Shown here: positions 7,501 to 10,988 of the stretch, one piece after another
How the letters are laid out: each line of letters begins with the position of its first letter
How positions within the stretch are numbered: position 1 is the first letter of the stretch
Assembly (NCBI GenBank): GCA_030428695.1
Contig: JAUIEM010000341.1
Location: 1-10,988, forward strand
Source: a bacterium
Lineage (GTDB): Bacteria > Planctomycetota > J058 > JAJDCP01
Length of the DNA: 10,988 nt
Direction: 5' to 3'
Made by a program: the position numbers and the translations under genes
Notes under the pieces: model-generated
Databases searched by the model: none
Seen by the model: the letters and a program-made list of their open reading frames with translations, nothing else
Told to the model about the DNA's origin: nothing

Positions 7501-7505
7501 CCTCC
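7501..7505 (-). promoter_or_regulatory. Ribosome binding site of the FAD oxidoreductase
   Basis: CCTCC on the + strand reads GGAGG on the coding strand, 5 bases before the ATG ending at 7495. It decides this start over the longer open frame, which extends far upstream through the methyltransferase gene. Confidence 0.8.
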
Positions 7506-7530
7506 CAGGCCCGCGAGGAAACGGCGCAGT

Positions 7531-8877
7531 CTACGGTGCGGAGGGAGCCCTGTCGAGGCCGGCGTCCCGGTCTTCCTCCGCCTGGAGGAAGAGCTGCAAC
7601 AGCCGCTCGCGGTCCGCCTCGAGGGCGGGGTCGCCGGGCCGCAGCTCGCGCAGCCGGTGCATCCACACGATCGCCTCGACCCCGCGCTGCTGGGCCTGGC
7701 ACAGCCGGTACAGCCGCTCGACCACGGCGGCGCTGTAGGGCGCGTGTTGGTACGCCCGGCGGAAGGCGCGGAGGGCGCCCGGGGCGTCGCGCCGGGCCTC
7801 GCACAGCCGGCCCTCGAGCAGGGCCCGCAGCCCGCCTTCCGGCATGCTCTCGACGCAGGTCGTGGCGCGCTCGATCATGCCGAGGCGCAGGCAGGCGTTG
7901 ACGTAGCGCTCCTGGCAGGTCTCGCTGCGGTCCGTGATGCCCTCCTCGAGCAGCGCGACCATCTCGTCGGCCCGGCCGGTGTACATCAGCAGGGTGGCGC
8001 GGTCCTCGATGGCCTCGTCGTGGGCCTCCTGGGCCGCGGCGAAGGAGTCGAGGGCCTTGTCGAAGTCGTGGTTGTGGGAATGGTAGAGCGCCTCGAGGTA
8101 GGTGCGGTCCGGCCCCTCCGGCAGCTCTTCGAGCCAGGCGGCGATCTCCGGCATGCGGTCGAGGCGCGACAGCGAGAGCAGGCGGCGCTTGCGGCTCTCG
8201 AGGTCCTGCCCGGTCGGCAGCTCCTCGTAGATCTCGCGGACGACGTCGGCGACCCCGCTGTACAGGTAGACGGTGAACGCGTTCTCGTCGACGGTCGCGT
8301 GCTTGAGCTTGACGTGGGGGGTGAGCTTCAGGGCGTGGGTCAGCACCGCGCCGGGGTCCTCGTAGTGGAAGCGCAGGCCGGCCTCGTGGCGGAAGATCGC
8401 CGAGGTGTAGCGGGCCTGGGAGAGGAAGTTGCACGCGACCCCGGACCTCGCGCTGAGGAAGAGGTTCTTCAGCCCGGCGCGCACCCGCGCCTGCTGCGCG
8501 CGGTAGGGCAGCTCGGTCAGGTTGAAGATGCCGGCGGCGAACACCCAGTCGAAGGTGCCGTCGAAGGGCTTCTCGGTGATGTCGTGGACCTCGAAGGTCG
8601 CGTCGGGGTGGCAGGTGCGGGCCGCCGCGATCATGTCCGGGCAGATGTCGATGCCGGTGTAGACGACCCCGGAGGCGAAACCCTGCAGGAAGGGCCAGAG
8701 CGCCCCGAGACCGCAGCCGACGTCGAGGACCCGGCAGCCGTCGAGCTGCCCGAGCTCGAGCATCTCGTAGAAGCCGAGCAGCTGGCTGTGCATGCCCTTC
8801 CAGGACACGGCCAGCGGGCCGCTCCCGTGCTCGGCGAGGGTGCTCGCGAAGTAGCGCGCGACGGGTGAGTCGGCCAT
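7531..8877 (-). CDS. Class I SAM-dependent methyltransferase with TPR-like C-terminal extension
   Basis: This 448-aa protein has two parts. Residues 1-210 form a Rossmann methyltransferase. Motif I is VLDVGCGLGAL (50-60), the acidic residue after strand 2 is D77 in TGIDICPDMI, and strand 4 is FDWVFAAGIFNLT (109-121). The opening EHGSGPLAVSWKGMHSQLLGF and the GIFN signature fit a group of small methyltransferases that usually end near residue 210-270. Residues 215-430 are Ala/Leu/Glu-rich helices with TPR-like spacing (for example 262-295, 323-340 and 366-410), which is an unusual extension probably used for protein binding. The acceptor substrate is unknown; no DNA- or rRNA-specific domain is seen. 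It is the first gene of the - strand operon with the FAD oxidoreductase and Mur ligase. An ATG with a strong ribosome binding site sets the start. Confidence 0.92.
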   Translation of the reverse strand: MADSPVARYFASTLAEHGSGPLAVSWKGMHSQLLGFYEMLELGQLDGCRVLDVGCGLGALWPFLQGFASGVVYTGIDICPDMIAAARTCHPDATFEVHDITEKPFDGTFDWVFAAGIFNLTELPYRAQQARVRAGLKNLFLSARSGVACNFLSQARYTSAIFRHEAGLRFHYEDPGAVLTHALKLTPHVKLKHATVDENAFTVYLYSGVADVVREIYEELPTGQDLESRKRRLLSLSRLDRMPEIAAWLEELPEGPDRTYLEALYHSHNHDFDKALDSFAAAQEAHDEAIEDRATLLMYTGRADEMVALLEEGITDRSETCQERYVNACLRLGMIERATTCVESMPEGGLRALLEGRLCEARRDAPGALRAFRRAYQHAPYSAAVVERLYRLCQAQQRGVEAIVWMHRLRELRPGDPALEADRERLLQLFLQAEEDRDAGLDRAPSAP

Positions 8878-8886
8878 CGGACAGGT

Positions 8887-8891
8887 CCTCC
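8887..8891 (-). promoter_or_regulatory. Ribosome binding site of the methyltransferase
   Basis: The coding strand reads AAGGAGG, 9 bases before the ATG ending at 8877. This supports that start rather than any in-frame start further up in the divergent spacer. Confidence 0.8.
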
Positions 8892-8932
8892 TTGTCGGGC
8901 CAGGACGGACCATTCTGCCGCGCGCCCGCCGC

Positions 8933-8950
8933 CGGCGCAACGTCGCGCCG
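8933..8950. repeat. Inverted repeat CGGCGC / GCGCCG in the divergent spacer
   Basis: A perfect 6-base stem with a 6-base loop (AACGTC). It lies upstream of the methyltransferase ribosome binding site and has no T tract. It could form a hairpin in a methyltransferase leader transcript or be chance in GC-only sequence. Confidence 0.4.
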
Positions 8951-8959
8951 CGGCCGCCC

Positions 8960-8979
8960 CCGCGGGGCCCGGCCCGCGG
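8960..8979. repeat. Inverted repeat CCGCGGG / CCCGCGG in the divergent spacer
   Basis: A perfect 7-base stem with a 6-base loop (GCCCGG), GC only and without a T tract. It lies between the two divergent start regions, so a terminator role is unlikely. An operator, a leader structure or chance remain. Confidence 0.4.
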
Positions 8980-9045
8980 CGGCCCAGTGACAGCGCGGTG
9001 ACTGGAGGCTTCGAGAATAGGCCTGGTGTGTCGGGTTCGTATTTC

Positions 9046-9051
9046 CATAAT
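9046..9051 (+). promoter_or_regulatory. Candidate -10 element of the lipoprotein operon
   Basis: CATAAT matches TATAAT at 5 of 6 positions and sits in the only clearly AT-richer patch of the spacer. The -35 region (about 9022-9029) matches the consensus poorly, so a sigma-70 type promoter is only a candidate. Transcription would start near 9058. Confidence 0.4.
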
Positions 9052-9057
9052 GAACCG

Positions 9058-9084
9058 CGCTCTGGCGCGAGACGTCTCAGAGCG
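9058..9084 (+). promoter_or_regulatory. Leader inverted repeat upstream of the lipoprotein operon
   Basis: CGCTCTG (9058-9064) and CAGAGCG (9078-9084) are perfect inverted repeats separated by 13 bases. An overlapping 10-base palindrome, GAGACGTCTC, occupies 9069-9078. The element ends directly at the ribosome binding site and begins about where transcription from the candidate -10 would start. It could be a 5' mRNA hairpin or an operator; neither is proven. Confidence 0.45.
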
Positions 9085-9089
9085 GGAGG
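9085..9089 (+). promoter_or_regulatory. Ribosome binding site of lipoprotein 1
   Basis: GGAGG lies 4 bases before the ATG at 9094. It selects this start, which places the signal peptide at the N-terminus, over an upstream in-frame GTG at 8998 that would bury the signal peptide. Confidence 0.8.
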
Positions 9090-9093
9090 AGCG

Positions 9094-9762
9094 ATGCGAC
9101 GGTGGACTCTGCTGGCGTTCGCGCTGTGTATCGGCTGCGCGTCGACCCCTGACAATGAGCCCCGCGACAACATCGAGCGGGCGCGTGAAGCCCACGCGCT
9201 GTTCAAGGACGCGCGCGAGGAGCTGCGCAAGGCGAGCATGGACAAAGACCTCGAGAGGTTCATCGAGGCGGTCGCCATGTACGAAGAGGTGCTCGAGATC
9301 GAGCCGGAGTTCCATCGGGCCCGGCGGGAGCTCGGCGCGGCGCTGTACTCGCTCGCCCGGCAGGTCGAGGGCGAGGCGATGTACCTCAACCAGGCGATGA
9401 AGGACATCGAAGGGGTGCCGGTCGAGGGCCAGACCCCGGTCCCGCTCTCCGCGGCAGACGAGGCCCGGGTCGCCGAGATCCTCGTCGCCTTCGAAGAGCG
9501 GATCGAGCGCGCCGGCGCGTACTACGAGCGGGCGCTGAACAACCTGCTCTACGTCGAGTCGACCGGGGCGGACGCCAACGTCTACTGGCAGATCTCCGAT
9601 ATCTACTTCTTCTTCAAGGAGTTCCGCGCCTCCCACAAGTACCTGCTGCTCGCGATGCGCAGCGGAGATATCACCGAGTCGAGCGCCCGGCGCGAGCTCC
9701 AGCAGCGCCGCGAGCTCCTGGAGAACCTCGTCATCCGCAAGGAACTGGAAATCGACGAATGA
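9094..9762 (+). CDS. Lipoprotein with TPR-like helices (first of a related pair)
   Basis: The 222-aa product begins MRRWTLLAFALCIGCAS: two Arg, a hydrophobic stretch and a lipobox ending in C15, so it is probably lipid-anchored in the envelope. The -3 residue is Cys rather than the usual Leu, which is acceptable but atypical. The remainder is helical and charged. TPR-like pairs lie at about 54-88 (AVAMYEEVLEIEPEFHRAR) and 138-186 (with YWQISDIYFFFKEF). A Pro-rich loop near 108-118 separates them. No catalytic motif is seen; a scaffold or assembly role in the envelope is likely. The sequence resembles the next gene in the same order of elements, suggesting an old tandem duplication. It overlaps that gene by ATGA. 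Confidence 0.9.
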   Translation: MRRWTLLAFALCIGCASTPDNEPRDNIERAREAHALFKDAREELRKASMDKDLERFIEAVAMYEEVLEIEPEFHRARRELGAALYSLARQVEGEAMYLNQAMKDIEGVPVEGQTPVPLSAADEARVAEILVAFEERIERAGAYYERALNNLLYVESTGADANVYWQISDIYFFFKEFRASHKYLLLAMRSGDITESSARRELQQRRELLENLVIRKELEIDE

Positions 9763-10379
9763 TGAACCCCCTGACCCGCACCGCTCTGGCCCTGCTCGCG
9801 CTGTTCGCCGTCGGCTGTCAGAGCGACACGTCCCCCGAATTCGACGACAGCAAGGAAGCGGTCGATCTCTTCCGGCGCGCGGAGAACTACCTCAACGCGA
9901 GGCGCTACAAAGAGTCGCTGCCGTTCTACCGCGAGTCCCTCGAGCTCGAGCCGGAGTACCACACCTGCCGCTTCCGCTTCGCCCAGGTGTTGATCACCAT
10001 CGGCCGCGGCTACACCCTCGACCGGGAGGACTTCCTGGCCGCGGCCCGCGACCTGCGCGAGGGCGACTCCCCCAACTTCGAGAAGGCGAGGGAGTACGAG
10101 CAGCAGGCCGAGAAGATGCACACCGAGGCGGAGCCCTACTACAAAGAGGCGCTCGCCCAGCTGAGCATCCTCAAGGGGGTCTGGCCCCACAACCCCGGTG
10201 TCTACCAGCACCTCGGCCTGGTCTACCTCTACTACGACCAGCTCGAGTCCGCCAAGTCCGCCTTCGAGCAGACCCTCGAGCTGGCCGGGGAGAGCTCGGC
10301 CGAGGCCGAGAAGATCCGACGGGCGATCGAGGCCCTCGCGCAGGAGATGGACAAGCGCAACCTGGTCGGCCTGGACTGA
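9759..10379 (+). CDS. Lipoprotein with TPR repeats (second of a related pair)
   Basis: The 206-aa product begins MMNPLTRTALALLALFAVGC, a clear lipoprotein signal with lipobox AVGC and lipidated C20. Residue +2 is Gln, so outer-membrane sorting is possible if the cell is diderm. Good 34-residue TPR units lie at about 31-64 (through RRYKESLPFYRESLELEP) and 143-176 (NPGVYQHLGLVYLYYDQLES), separated by a charged helical stretch. It shares E-x4-Y-x-E-x-L-E-x-EPE-x-H-x2-R with the preceding lipoprotein, which suggests paralogy. The ATG overlaps the upstream TGA (ATGA), so translation is probably coupled; a second ATG follows at once at 9762. TPR domains normally bind partner proteins; the partner is unknown. 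Confidence 0.9.
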   Translation: MMNPLTRTALALLALFAVGCQSDTSPEFDDSKEAVDLFRRAENYLNARRYKESLPFYRESLELEPEYHTCRFRFAQVLITIGRGYTLDREDFLAAARDLREGDSPNFEKAREYEQQAEKMHTEAEPYYKEALAQLSILKGVWPHNPGVYQHLGLVYLYYDQLESAKSAFEQTLELAGESSAEAEKIRRAIEALAQEMDKRNLVGLD

Positions 10380-10386
10380 CTCCCCC

Positions 10387-10824
10387 GTGACCGGCACACA
10401 GCAGGCCCCGGACGGCGCCGAGCCGGACGTCGATGGCGGGTCCCGCGTCGCGCGCGGTGTCCGCCTGGGCAAGGTCGGCGTCGCCCTGCTGATCGCCGCG
10501 GGCTTTCTGACCGTCGCGGCCGGCCGTGCCGCGGTCGCCGGCGGGGTTGCCTGGGCGCTGCTCGGTCTCGGCCTGGGCTGGGGCTACGCCGGCTCGGCCC
10601 TCGGCGTGCGACGGGCGCGGGGCTGCTCGCGCAGTCAGCGCTGGGTGCGCTACTTCCAGACCCTCGGCCTGTGCCTGCTCGGGCACCTGCTCCTCGCCCT
10701 CGCGCTGCTCCCCTGGCTCGACGCCCTGACCTGGTTCGCGGTCGTCCCGACCGGCTTCCTCGCCGGCGGGGTCGGCGCGGACGCCCTGCGGGTTCTGCGG
10801 GCGCGGTGGCGGCAGAGGGGCTGA
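10387..10824 (+). CDS. Small integral membrane protein, about four membrane segments
   Basis: From the GTG at 10387 this is a 145-aa protein. Residues 1-25 are polar, then likely membrane segments follow at about 28-46, 50-72, 90-109 and 113-133, with a basic loop (RRARGCSRSQR) at 75-85 between the two hairpins and a basic tail. The start lies 7 bases after the lipoprotein 2 stop; an earlier in-frame start would overlap that gene in a different frame, and no clear ribosome binding site is visible, so coupling is likely. The four-segment hairpin layout is like ATP synthase subunit I (AtpI/UncI), but I see no decisive motif and the next gene is outside the window. Treat as uncharacterised. Confidence 0.75.
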   Translation: MTGTQQAPDGAEPDVDGGSRVARGVRLGKVGVALLIAAGFLTVAAGRAAVAGGVAWALLGLGLGWGYAGSALGVRRARGCSRSQRWVRYFQTLGLCLLGHLLLALALLPWLDALTWFAVVPTGFLAGGVGADALRVLRARWRQRG

Positions 10825-10988
10825 CGACCAGGCTGCTGGAATCGGAATCGGATTGTCGCGTGGGGTTCGGGTCGTTCGGCGGCAGACAAGCCTCCGGGCG
10901 CCCGGCAGGGCGCAACACCAACACAGGACCGTTCCAGAGGACCAGGTTGCCCTCCAAAGCTGGAGACAGCTCCGGGCCATTGACGACC
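10825..10988. other. Noncoding right edge
   Basis: No ORF with a ribosome binding site is seen. A 12-base palindrome, CCGGGCGCCCGG, lies at 10894-10905. Two mutually exclusive small hairpins lie near the end: CTCCA/TGGAG (10952-10965) and AGCTG-GAGA-CAGCT (10958-10971, GNRA-type loop). No T tract follows either. I rejected a tRNA because no proper T-arm is present. Confidence 0.45.

Noticed and set aside
6410..8434. A 674-codon reading of the FAD oxidoreductase
   Set aside because: The Rossmann motif IIGGGLAG follows directly after the ATG ending at 7495, which has a GGAGG; the longer part is a shadow of the methyltransferase gene.
7531..9636. A 701-codon reading of the methyltransferase starting inside the lipoprotein gene
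   Set aside because: The ATG ending at 8877 has a strong ribosome binding site and the protein-like sequence begins there; the upstream part is antisense to the lipoprotein or GC-rich spacer.
10825..10988. tRNA or terminator at the right edge
   Set aside because: TTCGGGTC lacks the A expected in a T-loop, no acceptor stem pairs, and the hairpins lack a following T tract.

Overview
The window is very GC-rich, with codons ending almost always in G or C, and looks like a bacterial chromosome. Lipoprotein signal peptides with a lipobox, a Mur ligase and strong GGAGG ribosome binding sites fit a diderm bacterium. Planctomycetota or Myxococcota-like lineages are plausible, but nothing here fixes the taxon.

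Region 1 (3-4642, + strand) holds a very large gene that enters from upstream, plus a small partner. The large gene is read in two overlapping frames (3-2522 and 2519-4012). The join looks like a one-base loss in a C run near 2479-2481, so I read it as one protein of more than 1,300 residues. Its C-terminal part carries a metzincin-like zinc site (HEICHSLYFQH), a Met-turn (LMSY) and a Cys pair (FCGQC). Nine bases later lies a 206-aa protein with a small beta-rich domain and two copies of a motif ending in FCxEC. The layout resembles zinc-protease-type cargo of type VI or other contractile injection systems with its partner. That reading is inference; no injection-machine gene is visible.

Region 2 (4643-4936) is a convergent gap with no confident gene.

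Region 3 (4937-8877, - strand) is a likely operon. In transcription order it holds a SAM-dependent methyltransferase with a helical, TPR-like C-terminal extension, a DAO-family FAD oxidoreductase related to D-arginine/D-amino-acid dehydrogenases, and a MurF-like Mur ligase with a four-cysteine tail. Together they suggest modification of an amino acid or small peptide, but the substrate is unknown.

Region 4 (8878-9093) is a divergent spacer with a candidate promoter and three inverted repeats.

Region 5 (9094-10824, + strand) is a second operon: two related TPR-type lipoproteins overlapping by ATGA, then a short protein with about four membrane segments. The last 164 bases are noncoding as far as I can see.
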